10,750 bases of DNA from Deltaproteobacteria bacterium (GCA_031257955.1 JAIRNQ010000067.1:1-10750); one strand, 5' to 3'. Positions 1-5,326 are shown, numbered from the stretch's first letter. The notes: generated by a model not told the origin, from the letters alone. Numbers and translations: made by a program.

Positions 1-2
1 CC

Positions 3-167
3 CATAAAGAGCCTTCTTTCTTAAAGCCTCTGACGAGGGCCTTGACGGCCTACCGCCTAGCCGAGTCCAGAGCCTCAAACTCGGGCCTTAGTTTCCTCAG
101 CCAAAGGGGCCAAGGGGACTCGGTACCCGAGGATAGAAGGAAAATTAAATATAGTATTAACATTTAG
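3..167 (+). other. unassigned open frame at the left edge
   Basis: A reading frame is open from the window edge to a TAG at 165-167, about 54 codons, and reads RALTAYRLAESR near its middle. The minus strand also reads plausibly here (WLRKLRPEFEAL, then a TAG, then AVKALVRGF), so the coding strand cannot be decided. It could be the tail of a gene that begins outside the window, a decayed gene, or chance. It contains copy A of the YTTKACGGCY repeat. No family is recognised. Confidence 0.15.
35..64 (+). repeat. GC-rich repeat, copy A
   Basis: The core GGGCCTTGACGGCCT at 37-51 matches copy B (475-489) at 14 of 15 bases and copy C (1203-1217) at 12 of 15. The 10-base heart at 41-50 fits YTTKACGGCY. 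The flanks are also partly alike (a CCGCCTAGCC-like stretch follows). Role unknown. Confidence 0.5.
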
Positions 168-270
168 TTTAGATAATGTATACAGCCTTTACTTTCCAAA
201 TTTAATCAAAAAGGTCCCAAAATGAGTAGAGCCATAAAGAACGCAAAAGAATAATCCTATAAATCCATGA

Positions 271-435
271 TTAACGCTCCTTTGAATCAATATAAAATGA
301 AATAATTAAGGATTTTAGTAATACTATGATACCAAAAATGATAACGTTAAAATGAGTTTGGTATAGACCACTCAATAATGAACCAACGACAAATATCTCG
401 CATGCATCGGTTAGTCTCTTTGCATGTTGCGCATC
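271..435 (-). pseudogene. decayed small membrane protein, no start codon
   Basis: The minus strand is open for 54 residues from a TAA at 436-438 to a TAA at 271-273, but has no start codon in frame. An ATG in another frame (432-434) could be joined to it by a one-base frameshift. The product would have a short hydrophilic start (KRLTDACE) and two hydrophobic stretches (IFVVGSLLSGLY and VIIFGIIVLLKSLIISFYI), ending SKER. An AGGAG motif overlaps its end, and 8 bases later an ATG opens a frame that reads MDL, stops at TAG, then continues as another hydrophobic stretch (FAFFMALLILGPF). This looks like a small membrane-protein pair that has been broken. The region is AT-rich, unlike the isoprenoid genes. 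Function unknown. Confidence 0.35.
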
Positions 436-472
436 TTAAATTTAAGTAATTTCATTTCTTAATGCCTTCAAC

Positions 473-500
473 AGGGGCCTTTACGGCCTCCTGGCCGAAG
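473..500 (+). repeat. GC-rich repeat, copy B
   Basis: The core GGGCCTTTACGGCCT at 475-489 is the second copy of the repeat, in the same orientation as copies A and C. It lies about 50 bases beyond the end of the BRCT gene, so copies B and C flank that gene as direct repeats. Confidence 0.5.
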
Positions 501-541
501 AATGACGAAAAGATTACCCTAACCAATCGGGAGGGTCATTC
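500..541. repeat. inverted repeat beyond the BRCT gene
   Basis: GAATGAC at 500-506 pairs with GTCATTC at 535-541. The loop is long (28 bases) and contains ACCCT, which could pair with AGGGT at 532-536 as an alternative. It lies a few bases past the BRCT stop codon and might fold at the end of that mRNA. There is no T tract like that of a standard intrinsic terminator. Confidence 0.3.
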
Positions 542-546
542 CGGCA

Positions 547-1161
547 CTATCCAAAAATAGTCTTAAGAAAAGTCTCTTCGCTTATTATTTTGATATCTTT
601 TTCTTTTTTATATTCTATAGCTTTCAATATTTTGTTGCCATGGGAAGTAAACTTCCAATCCCTGGAAGCTATAACCCCAATCACAAGGTAATCAAGCTTC
701 ATGGTGATGGTGTCAATAACGTTCCCGCCTTTGCCGGTGACCAGCTTCGCCGCGTCCTTCCTCGGCCCGGAACACAGCGTTCCCGTGAAGCAGAACGTCT
801 TGTCGGCGAACTCGACCGAGGGGACCGGGTCGTCCAACGGCAGGGCGGTGCTCAGGTTAACCGGCTGCTGGGCATCCTTGGCCAATCCCCCCGACAAGTC
901 CTTCAGTAAGTCCTTGAGTTCCGCCAGCTCGTCCTTGGTGACTATACCATCGGCGTAGATCTCTTTAAGGCGGTCCGCGATGACATTGCCCGGCCAGCCG
1001 AGGGCCGACTCCGAATTGGCCATTAGCCAACGGTGAAGAAAATCGCATTCGTCGTTATTTATGACGTTGTCGGCTAAGAGGCCCTTGCAGAGCCCTAAGA
1101 GCTCTGAGTTATTCCGATCTACCCTACGGCCTAAATTAAAGGCCGGGTTGGGTTGTTTCAT
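547..1161 (-). CDS. BRCT-domain protein with helical N-terminal domain
   Basis: The 204-residue product has two parts. Residues about 14-90 (from RRVDRNNSELLGLCKGLLAD to ELKDLLKDL) are predicted helical and look like the TerB-like N-terminal region of a known family of accessory bacterial BRCT proteins. After a linker with LPLDDPVP, residues about 117-200 form a BRCT domain: FADKTFCFTGTL, a KGG turn at 144-146, DYLVIG at 157-162, the SRDW motif at 166-169, and IISEETF at the end. BRCT domains of this kind are known from NAD-dependent ligases, where they bind DNA or partner proteins; no catalytic domain is visible. A TTG directly precedes the chosen ATG. The only AGGAG (1181-1185) is 19 bases upstream and is better placed for an out-of-frame ATG at 1172-1174, so initiation may be weak. 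The 3' third is clearly more AT-rich than the rest. Confidence 0.8.
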   Translation of the reverse strand: MKQPNPAFNLGRRVDRNNSELLGLCKGLLADNVINNDECDFLHRWLMANSESALGWPGNVIADRLKEIYADGIVTKDELAELKDLLKDLSGGLAKDAQQPVNLSTALPLDDPVPSVEFADKTFCFTGTLCSGPRKDAAKLVTGKGGNVIDTITMKLDYLVIGVIASRDWKFTSHGNKILKAIEYKKEKDIKIISEETFLKTIFG

Positions 1162-1200
1162 CAAGCAAACCCATGGCTATCTCCTAATGAGCCACCGTAT

Positions 1201-1230
1201 GGAGGCTTTGACGGCTTCTCGGCTGGAAAG
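1201..1230 (+). repeat. GC-rich repeat, copy C
   Basis: The core AGGCTTTGACGGCTT at 1203-1217 is the third copy of the repeat, about 40 bases upstream of the BRCT start and in the same orientation as copies A and B. Its heart (1207-1216) is identical to the motif at 6793-6802 just after ispA. Confidence 0.45.
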
Positions 1231-1238
1231 ACTTGCTC

Positions 1239-1421
1239 ATGGCGGCCAAGCTTCTCAAAAGCTATTTCAGGATCGGGGAATACCAAAAATACATCGCCTA
1301 TGTCCAAAAGACTACTGACCCGAAAGAATTCGACCAGCCCCTGAGCTCGCAGGACGGGGCGAGAAAACTCCACGCCTTCAAGGGCCTGTTCCTGACCCAG
1401 GAGATGATGGGCCACCGCTAG
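1239..1421 (+). CDS. small unrecognised protein, possibly interrupted by TAG
   Basis: A 60-residue product begins MAAKLLKSYFRIGEYQKYIA and ends EMMGHR at TAG (1419-1421). No domain or family is recognised. It is rich in Lys and aromatic residues and has no signal peptide or membrane segment. The frame continues past the TAG as RVAAKVIGE to a TGA at 1449-1451, four bases before the ATG of the next ORF. That spacing is typical of an operon, so the TAG may be a recent nonsense change in a gene that once ran to 1451. No good ribosome binding site is seen before the ATG. Other frames here are also open, so coding status is uncertain. Confidence 0.35.
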   Translation: MAAKLLKSYFRIGEYQKYIAYVQKTTDPKEFDQPLSSQDGARKLHAFKGLFLTQEMMGHR

Positions 1422-1455
1422 AGGGTGGCCGCCAAGGTCATAGGGGAATGAAGCC

Positions 1456-1857
1456 ATGCCAAAACTCAAAGACGAAAGTGACGGCCCCATTTACACCTTA
1501 AAGGAATATTTGCCCACGTTGCTTGTCCATCCCGCTAAGGACTGGACAGTCCGAGCCTACAGAATCAACGGGCTAACGTGGTTGTTGGAAAGCGAAGCGA
1601 ACAATATCTTGGGCAATGACGAGTTCTTCGTTGGTTGCTATTTGTCGAACATGATAGGCGAAGACGATTGGTCACTGTATGGGACAAACGATTACCTCAT
1701 GATCGTCTGTATCTCCCTTTGGAACGACGAGAAGGTACTGTTGGTCTCCATGAAGGACATCCGCAAAATCAGAGACGATTTGTCAGACCCGTTTCCAGAA
1801 GGGTTTGTCCCATGGCTCGAGGCGCGCTCGATCCAGCCGGTCTGGGAAGGCGATTGA
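1456..1857 (+). CDS. hypothetical protein, 133 residues
   Basis: The product is acidic and rich in Trp, Leu and Asp, with no signal peptide or clear membrane helix. It reads like a compact soluble alpha/beta protein: TLKEYLPTLLVHPAKDW, then FFVGCYLSNMIGEDDW, then a strand-like stretch LMIVCISLWNDEKVLLVSM, then a short helix (KDIRKIRDDL) and a C-terminus ending PVWEGD. I recognise no family. A GGGGA at 1443-1447 is spaced about 8 bases before the ATG and supports this start. It follows the small ORF at 1239-1421 and may be its operon partner. An immunity-type or other accessory protein is possible, but nothing in the sequence proves it. The neighbouring integrase remnant suggests an acquired region. 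Confidence 0.6.
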   Translation: MPKLKDESDGPIYTLKEYLPTLLVHPAKDWTVRAYRINGLTWLLESEANNILGNDEFFVGCYLSNMIGEDDWSLYGTNDYLMIVCISLWNDEKVLLVSMKDIRKIRDDLSDPFPEGFVPWLEARSIQPVWEGD

Positions 1858-1874
1858 CGGGCCAAACGCAGTCC

Positions 1875-1901
1875 GTTAGGTAAAATTCTAACACGATTTT
1901 T
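1875..1901 (+). terminator. weak candidate terminator
   Basis: GTTAG (1875-1879) pairs with CTAAC (1888-1892), followed by GATTTTTG. The stem has only five pairs, so it is weak, but it lies 18 bases after the stop codon of the preceding ORF. Confidence 0.25.
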
Positions 1902-1913
1902 GTCGCATGAATA

Positions 1914-1935
1914 TAGCGTTTTTAGCGTTAGCGTT
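1914..1935 (+). repeat. three TAGCGTT repeats
   Basis: TAGCGTT occurs at 1914-1920, 1923-1929 and 1929-1935. GGGTGTACA follows at 1941-1949. The cluster lies at the far side of the integrase remnant and could be part of an old attachment region. Confidence 0.35.
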
Positions 1936-1997
1936 TTAAAGGGTGTACAAAAAACGAGTATATGATCTGTTCTGTTATAGAAACTGATAGTGCGATT

Positions 1998-2177
1998 TCA
2001 CCGCCTCCTCGACATCCTGATGCCAGAGCCGTCTTTCGTGGTCTTAAGACGCCATATTTTGGACCCGGAAGTCATGACGTGAAGATAGAGCCCGGCACCG
2101 TCAAAATACTTTTTTCGTTTGGATTCCGGCTTTAAATTCCGTATCTTAAGCTCGGTCAAGGGAACAACTATTTTCAT
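1998..2177 (-). pseudogene. tyrosine integrase remnant, N-terminal arm-binding domain only
   Basis: From the ATG at 2177 the product reads MKIVVPLTELKIRNLKPESK, then KYFDGAGLYLHVMTSGSKIW and RLK. This matches the N-terminal arm-binding domain (DUF4102 type) of P4-family integrases, which has the pattern LTDxxIRxxKP, SDGxGLYLxVxPSGSKxWRxK. Such enzymes are about 400 residues; here homology stops at WRLK and the frame closes after 59 residues, so the core-binding and catalytic domains (Arg-His-Arg-Tyr) are missing. In a shifted frame the DNA reads LWHQDVEEAVKSHYQFL before a stop, possibly the end of another gene fused by deletion. The fragment lies on the same strand as, and just downstream of, tRNA-Met, the standard position for this integrase type. 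Confidence 0.8.
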
Positions 2178-2198
2178 GGTCGCGTCCATCGATTTTGT

Positions 2199-2219
2199 TA
2201 CCCTAGTGTACCCTACAAT
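2199..2219 (-). repeat. tandem integrase arm-type sites (candidate)
   Basis: On the minus strand, TAGGGTACAC and TAGGGTAACA follow each other in this stretch, between the integrase start and the tRNA. Short GGGTA-type direct repeats at this position are typical arm-binding sites for P4-family integrases. The assignment rests on position and pattern only. Confidence 0.45.
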
Positions 2220-2262
2220 TTTTGGTTTGTACGGCTCCATATCGGAGGAACCCGGACTCACA

Positions 2263-2294
2263 AAACTAAAAAACCCCTGATTGGCAAGGGGTTT
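2263..2294 (-). terminator. intrinsic terminator of tRNA-Met
   Basis: On the minus strand AAACCCC (2288-2294) pairs with GGGGTTT (2271-2277) around a 10-base loop, and the T run continues (TTTAGTTTTG). It lies about 43 bases after the tRNA 3' end and closes the tRNA-Met transcript before the integrase remnant. Confidence 0.8.
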
Positions 2295-2336
2295 AAGGTG
2301 ATTTTGAACAATTTCGAACTATGCCAAAACAAGGTC

Positions 2337-2413
2337 TGGTGGCGATGCAGGGACTTGAACCCCGGACACTGCGGATATGAGCCGCATGCTCTAACCGACT
2401 GAGCTACATCGCC
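2337..2413 (-). tRNA. tRNA-Met (anticodon CAT)
   Basis: All arms can be drawn by eye. The acceptor stem is GGCGATG with CATCGCC, the D arm is GCTC...GAGC, the anticodon stem is TGCGG/CCGCA around loop CTCATAT, and the T arm contains GTTCAAGT. The discriminator is A and CCA is encoded. The anticodon stem-loop resembles elongator tRNA-Met rather than the initiator, and the first acceptor pair G-C also fits an elongator. A tRNA-Ile with CAT modified to lysidine cannot be fully excluded. It carries its own promoter and terminator and is the likely target of the P4-type integrase whose remnant lies downstream. Confidence 0.93.
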
Positions 2414-2483
2414 ACGTCAATAACGAAATTGTTTCTGGTCATACAATAAGGGCCAGTTCATACTTGGCCTTAAAAGTTTAGGT

Positions 2484-2512
2484 AATATACAAGATAACAG
2501 AACGAAAGTCAA
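2484..2512 (-). promoter_or_regulatory. sigma-70 promoter of tRNA-Met
   Basis: On the minus strand TTGACT (2507-2512) and TATATT (2484-2489) are separated by exactly 17 bases. The start would fall near 2477, leaving a leader of about 60 bases that contains an imperfect hairpin (AAGGCCAAG with CTGGCCCTT). The -35 box is identical to that of the tRNA-Tyr promoter at 5071-5099. Confidence 0.75.
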
Positions 2513-2532
2513 CGAATGCAAAAATTCATTTT

Positions 2533-2844
2533 TTAAAACCGCTGTCAATTCCCAAGGCCATTTGGGACATTTCCGGCGCTGGCCAGAGAGCCAGTCGTGT
2601 TATATTTGCGAACGCTGTCTTCCTCGCCGAGGCGCTTGTTTCGGCCGGAAACAATTCTTCTGCTTTGGCCAGCGTGGTGGCCTGCGGCTCCACTTGGCCT
2701 GCCTTGAAGCATGCTGAAGATCTTAGCCCAATTCATGGACAATACGGCGAACGATTTTTATTGGATACGTGCGGCTGGGGTTTGGCTCAGAGATTGAGTT
2801 CCATGCCTTGGACAATAAAAAGGTGCAAAAAAGGTGTTAAGTAA
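2533..2844 (+). pseudogene. start-less C-terminal fragment, hexokinase-like (tentative)
   Basis: A frame without a start codon is open from the promoter region to TAA at 2842-2844 and gives about 103 coding-like residues. It reads PKAIWDISGAGQRASRVIFA, a helix-like NAVFLAEALVSAG, VVACGSTWPALK, IHGQYGERFLLD and CGWGLAQRL. The order helix with an early Arg-Ala pair, about 35 residues to a GST motif, then an amphipathic helix resembles the C-terminal end of bacterial hexokinases (helix RAAxRVAxNL, then VxVEGSTFYK). That match is from memory and is tentative. If right, more than three quarters of the gene, including the catalytic Asp region, has been lost. The composition is GC-rich with GCC-heavy codons, like the isoprenoid genes, which suggests a native gene that was truncated. 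Confidence 0.45.
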
Positions 2845-3089
2845 TAGGCTCAGAATGTGGGGTAGAGTCTCCCATGGCCGCAATCTTTTTCTTGGTCGTG
2901 CTCAAGTGATAGACGTATACTGTGGTAAAAACCATCAGGGTTTGTGGCCAGCTAGGCAAAATAGGATACTGTCCAGTTAACGAGTTAGCAGCCACAAGGG
3001 GTTCTGTTTCCTAAGGGTTTTACCGAGGCCTCAGTTTATGTTGGTCGGCTGTGAATTAAAATACATTATATTTATACCTAACTTTCCTA
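2845..3089. other. gap without a clear gene
   Basis: No gene is supported. The minus strand is open from 3010 to a TAA at 2837-2839 (57 residues, no start; contains YPILPSWPQTLMVFTTVYVY and KKKIAAMG). It could be a transposase scrap, but I cannot assign it. The composition turns abruptly AT-rich near 3050. Confidence 0.3.
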
Positions 3090-3103
3090 TTTATTTAAAT
3101 AAA
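3090..3103. repeat. AT-rich perfect palindrome before the membrane protein gene
   Basis: TTTATTTAAATAAA is a perfect 14-base palindrome ending 17 bases before the ATG at 3121. It could be an operator or simply reflect the AT-rich context. The ribosome binding site AAAGGA follows at 3108-3113. Confidence 0.35.
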
Positions 3104-3120
3104 GTAGAAAGGAATATATT

Positions 3121-3564
3121 ATGACCAATATAAAAAATGGAAATTCTCCTTTCGTTTATTTAATGATATATATAATTGGTTTTTTAATCGTTTTTATATC
3201 TTATCTATCTAGCACTAATAAAATATGTGACTATACACCATTTTTAGTATATTTACATAATTTTTGCCTATTTCTATATGCATATATTATACTAAGCATT
3301 ATAACTTATAAATACAAATTTATGCTTATTGGTGAAATATTTTTACATATAGTTAATTTATTTAGTTTAATAGCATCTCATTCTTCATTTAGAGAACTAC
3401 TATTTATAATTACAGATACTAAATGTAGAAAATATAGTTTTCAAATATTAACTGAATATGAATTAGAGCAAAAATTGCTGATAGCGATGTTTTTTGAATT
3501 TTTAACTTTTTTTATTGGTCTTTTATTGTTAACTAAAAAGAAATACAATATTGGAATACCATAA
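3121..3564 (+). CDS. four-helix membrane protein, unknown function
   Basis: The 147-residue product has four clear hydrophobic segments: about 11-29 (FVYLMIYIIGFLIVFISYL), 40-62, 66-88 and 117-136 (LLIAMFFEFLTFFIGLLLL). A loop with charged residues and two Cys lies between the third and fourth (residues about 89-116), and the C-terminus is Lys-rich (KKKYN). The start is well supported by AAAGGA 7 bases upstream. I recognise no family. The codon choice is extremely AT-rich (ATA, TTA, AAA, TAT), unlike the GC-rich genes at 5500-10750, so transfer from another source or relaxed selection is likely. The intact frame in such AT-rich DNA argues that it is a real gene. It is alone, with no partner on either side. 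Confidence 0.7.
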   Translation: MTNIKNGNSPFVYLMIYIIGFLIVFISYLSSTNKICDYTPFLVYLHNFCLFLYAYIILSIITYKYKFMLIGEIFLHIVNLFSLIASHSSFRELLFIITDTKCRKYSFQILTEYELEQKLLIAMFFEFLTFFIGLLLLTKKKYNIGIP

Positions 3565-4405
3565 TAGCACTAATATATGATACCATTTGGTTTATTACCT
3601 TTCTAAAGATAGTTATTCGCCTTTCAAAATACTGCCCTTAACAGCTACTTGGCTTCAGGATTCGGTGTCTAAGGACGCTATCGCCGCTTAGAGCCAATAG
3701 CATCCTTTCTTTGACGAAGCTGACTGTCTTTCTAGCGCTCCTCTTATAACTTTTCTGCGTTAAATTTGTCATAAATTTATTTAAATACCTGATACGTTCG
3801 CAAAAAGTCTCTTTTCCCAGTCGCTAATGATTTAACTCATTGATTATTGGCGGTTAAGCCTCGCTATCTTCACAATTTTAAGGTTTCTGCGTACGCATCA
3901 GAAAATAACCATAGGCCAAGATTGGAATAACTCTGAATTCACGAAAAAGGCCAGTACCATTTGTGAGCCGCAAGGATTCGGCATAAGTTCATCTCGGCAT
4001 ATAGACCTAAAGGCTAATAGTTTCAGGTTAAGGCTTTGGGCGGCGGAAGGGTTGGCCGGGAACAAAACAGGGGAGCGTGGAGGCGCCAAGGCGAAGGGGT
4101 TGACCCCCAATGGGCCATCGGCGGAAGACGTTCTTTTAAGGCAGCGTACCCTTCGGGGACCACAATCATGGGCTACGTGGCCACTGGCCTTACGTGGGGC
4201 CCCTGGATCCGGTGACCGGGCCTTCGCCGGGACGTAATGGCGATGCCGTAAGGATCCCGTATGAAGGGTTGGAAGAAAACCAATTTATGGATATTACCTT
4301 TTAATTTACTTCCATTGTCCATAAAAGAACTATCGGTAATTCCACCTACCAACTTTATCCTTCCTTAGTCTCCCCTACCGCCGCAACCCGCAAAAGGAAA
4401 AATAA
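3565..4405. other. long gene-poor stretch
   Basis: No convincing gene is present. A 44-residue minus-strand frame (3638-3772, starting MTNLTQKSYKRSARKTVSF) is open, but nothing supports it. From about 4030 to 4260 the DNA becomes GC-rich; one plus frame stays open to 4237 and another reads YPSGTTIMGYVATGLTWGPW before stops. This looks like the remains of a decayed native gene. The rest is low in coding signal on both strands. Confidence 0.5.
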
Positions 4406-4439
4406 AGCGCCCATGGATAGTTCGCTAACCAAGGGCGCT
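4394..4439 (-). terminator. TTCG-loop terminator, second of a pair
   Basis: AGCGCCC (4406-4412) pairs with GGGCGCT (4433-4439). Inside, an A-A mismatch, TGG/CCA, another A-A mismatch and TAG/CTA close a TTCG tetraloop at 4421-4424. On the minus strand the stem is followed by TTTATTTTTCC, so it works in that direction. It lies about 110 bases beyond the other terminator after tRNA-Gly. Confidence 0.7.
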
Positions 4440-4466
4440 GTGTGTTTGGCAGGATTTGTATTGCGC

Positions 4467-4545
4467 AAGTCGCTACCAATAGGTTACTATTGTTAAAATG
4501 AATTGAATAACCCAGCGGCATGTTACTAATTTGTTACCAAATAGG
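4467..4545. repeat. cluster of GTAAC-type repeats, possible attachment scar
   Basis: The stretch between the two terminators holds GCTACCAATAGG, GTTACTATTGTTA, GTTACTAATTTGTTA and GTTACCAAATAGG, variants of one short word in both orders. Such clusters resemble arm-binding sites of tRNA-targeting tyrosine integrases, and the cluster lies downstream of tRNA-Gly. No integrase gene is found beside it, so this is inference from pattern and place. Confidence 0.35.
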
Positions 4546-4590
4546 CAAAAAAGAGCCCATGGAAAGTTCGCTATCCATGGACTTTTTCTT
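4545..4590 (-). terminator. TTCG-loop terminator of the tRNA-Tyr/Gly region
   Basis: CCATGGA (4557-4563) pairs with TCCATGG (4574-4580); inside are an A-A mismatch and AG/CT around a TTCG loop at 4567-4570. Outside, the stem extends through an A-T-rich part (AAAGAG with CTTTTT) after one C-A mismatch. On the minus strand CTCTTTTTTG follows, about 95 bases beyond tRNA-Gly; on the plus strand ACTTTTTCTTT follows, so it can act in both directions. Confidence 0.8.
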
Positions 4591-4681
4591 TGGGCAAAAA
4601 CCGTGCCGCAAGATGTTAGAAATACGTTAGAAGAAAGAAGAAAGGCGATTGAGAATATTTAAGATAAACCCTTGAAATCAT

Positions 4682-4757
4682 TGGAGCGGGAAACGGGACT
4701 CGAACCCGCAACCTAAAGCTTGGAAGGCTTTCGCTCTAGCCATTGAGCTATTCCCGC
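4682..4757 (-). tRNA. tRNA-Gly (anticodon TCC)
   Basis: The acceptor stem is GCGGGAA with TTCCCGC, the D arm is GCTC...GAGC, the anticodon stem AAAGC/GCTTT encloses loop CTTCCAA, and the T arm is GCGGG-TTCGAGT-CCCGT. The discriminator is T and CCA is encoded. It lies 184 bases after tRNA-Tyr on the same strand. The Tyr-Gly order also occurs in the thrU-tyrU-glyT-thrT-tufB cluster of enterobacteria, but here no tRNA-Thr or tuf gene follows. I see no strong promoter in the gap, so it may be co-transcribed with tRNA-Tyr. Confidence 0.95.
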
Positions 4758-4941
4758 CCATAACAAGTGGTTTGAGACCGAAACTTTTAGGGTTTAAGCA
4801 GTATTTTTATGTGTAACCATCAAAAATAGCTTATTATTATGCCAAAAATGTAAGGAATTTACTGTAAATATTAGTTATAAACTGAACTGTAGAATTGTTA
4901 GGTTTACCAGTTAGGGCTTTTAGGGGGAAATATTTTAAAAC

Positions 4942-5027
<86 letters not shown>

Positions 5028-5070
5028 GGGTCGCTTTTCTCCCAGCCGCGTTCGCGACTCGAAAACAAGT

Positions 5071-5099
5071 TTTATATCTGTTTTTTGATTCGTAGTCAA
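5071..5099 (-). promoter_or_regulatory. sigma-70 promoter of the tRNA-Tyr/Gly unit
   Basis: On the minus strand TTGACT (5094-5099) and TATAAA (5071-5076) are separated by exactly 17 bases. The start would fall near 5064, about 36 bases before the tRNA 5' end. The -35 box and spacer length equal those of the tRNA-Met promoter. Confidence 0.75.
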
Positions 5100-5155
5100 G
5101 ATGTTTTTTTGGGGAACGGCCGACCGGTTTCCCCTTAAGCCTTAGGTTTTGCCAT

Positions 5156-5326
5156 ATGCGGGCGCGGTCGACAATGCCCGTGGCCATTGGTTGGGAAGGC
5201 TGGCGACGAAAGGCTTTGGTATCCTTACGTTTTAAGGGTTCTTTGGGGTCTGGTCCGCAAGCGTTAAAACATTTGCCAATTAACTCGGTTGGGGATATTA
5301 TGGCTAGGCTAAAGGCGTTTTGTTGA
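5156..5326 (+). other. small unassigned open frame
   Basis: A 56-residue frame begins at ATG 5156 (MRARSTMPVAIGWEGWRRKA) and ends at TGA 5324-5326 with IMARLKAFC. The frame is open even further upstream, to 5096, and so crosses the tRNA promoter region. It is basic, with no recognised family, no clear ribosome binding site and no membrane segment. It may be a gene remnant or chance. The rest of 5100-5410 shows nothing else. Confidence 0.2.

Noticed and set aside
640..958. Plus-strand ORFs inside the BRCT gene
   Set aside because: They are antisense shadows of a clearly recognisable BRCT protein.
1419..1421. TAG read as pyrrolysine, since several broken frames stop at TAG
   Set aside because: xseB and the BRCT gene use TAG as their normal stop, and no pyl gene or tRNA is in the window; decay explains the stops better.
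1161..1490. Minus-strand ORF of 109 codons over the small plus-strand ORFs
   Set aside because: It has no family resemblance, covers the repeat and the start of a better-supported ORF, and runs antisense to them.
2545..2742. Minus-strand ORF of 65 codons starting MSMNWAKIFSML
   Set aside because: The plus-strand frame over the same bases is longer, more protein-like and continuous to 2844.
3638..3772. Minus-strand 44-codon ORF starting MTNLTQKSYKR
   Set aside because: It is short, has no neighbour or family, and lies in DNA with no other coding signal.
4052..4237. Plus-strand 61-codon ORF rich in Gly, Ala and Arg
   Set aside because: It looks like an arbitrary frame in GC-rich DNA; no fold-like pattern and no ribosome binding site.
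4600..4665. Plus-strand frame ending TLEERRKAIENI just before tRNA-Gly
   Set aside because: Its upstream part runs through the terminator hairpin, so the coding look is probably chance.
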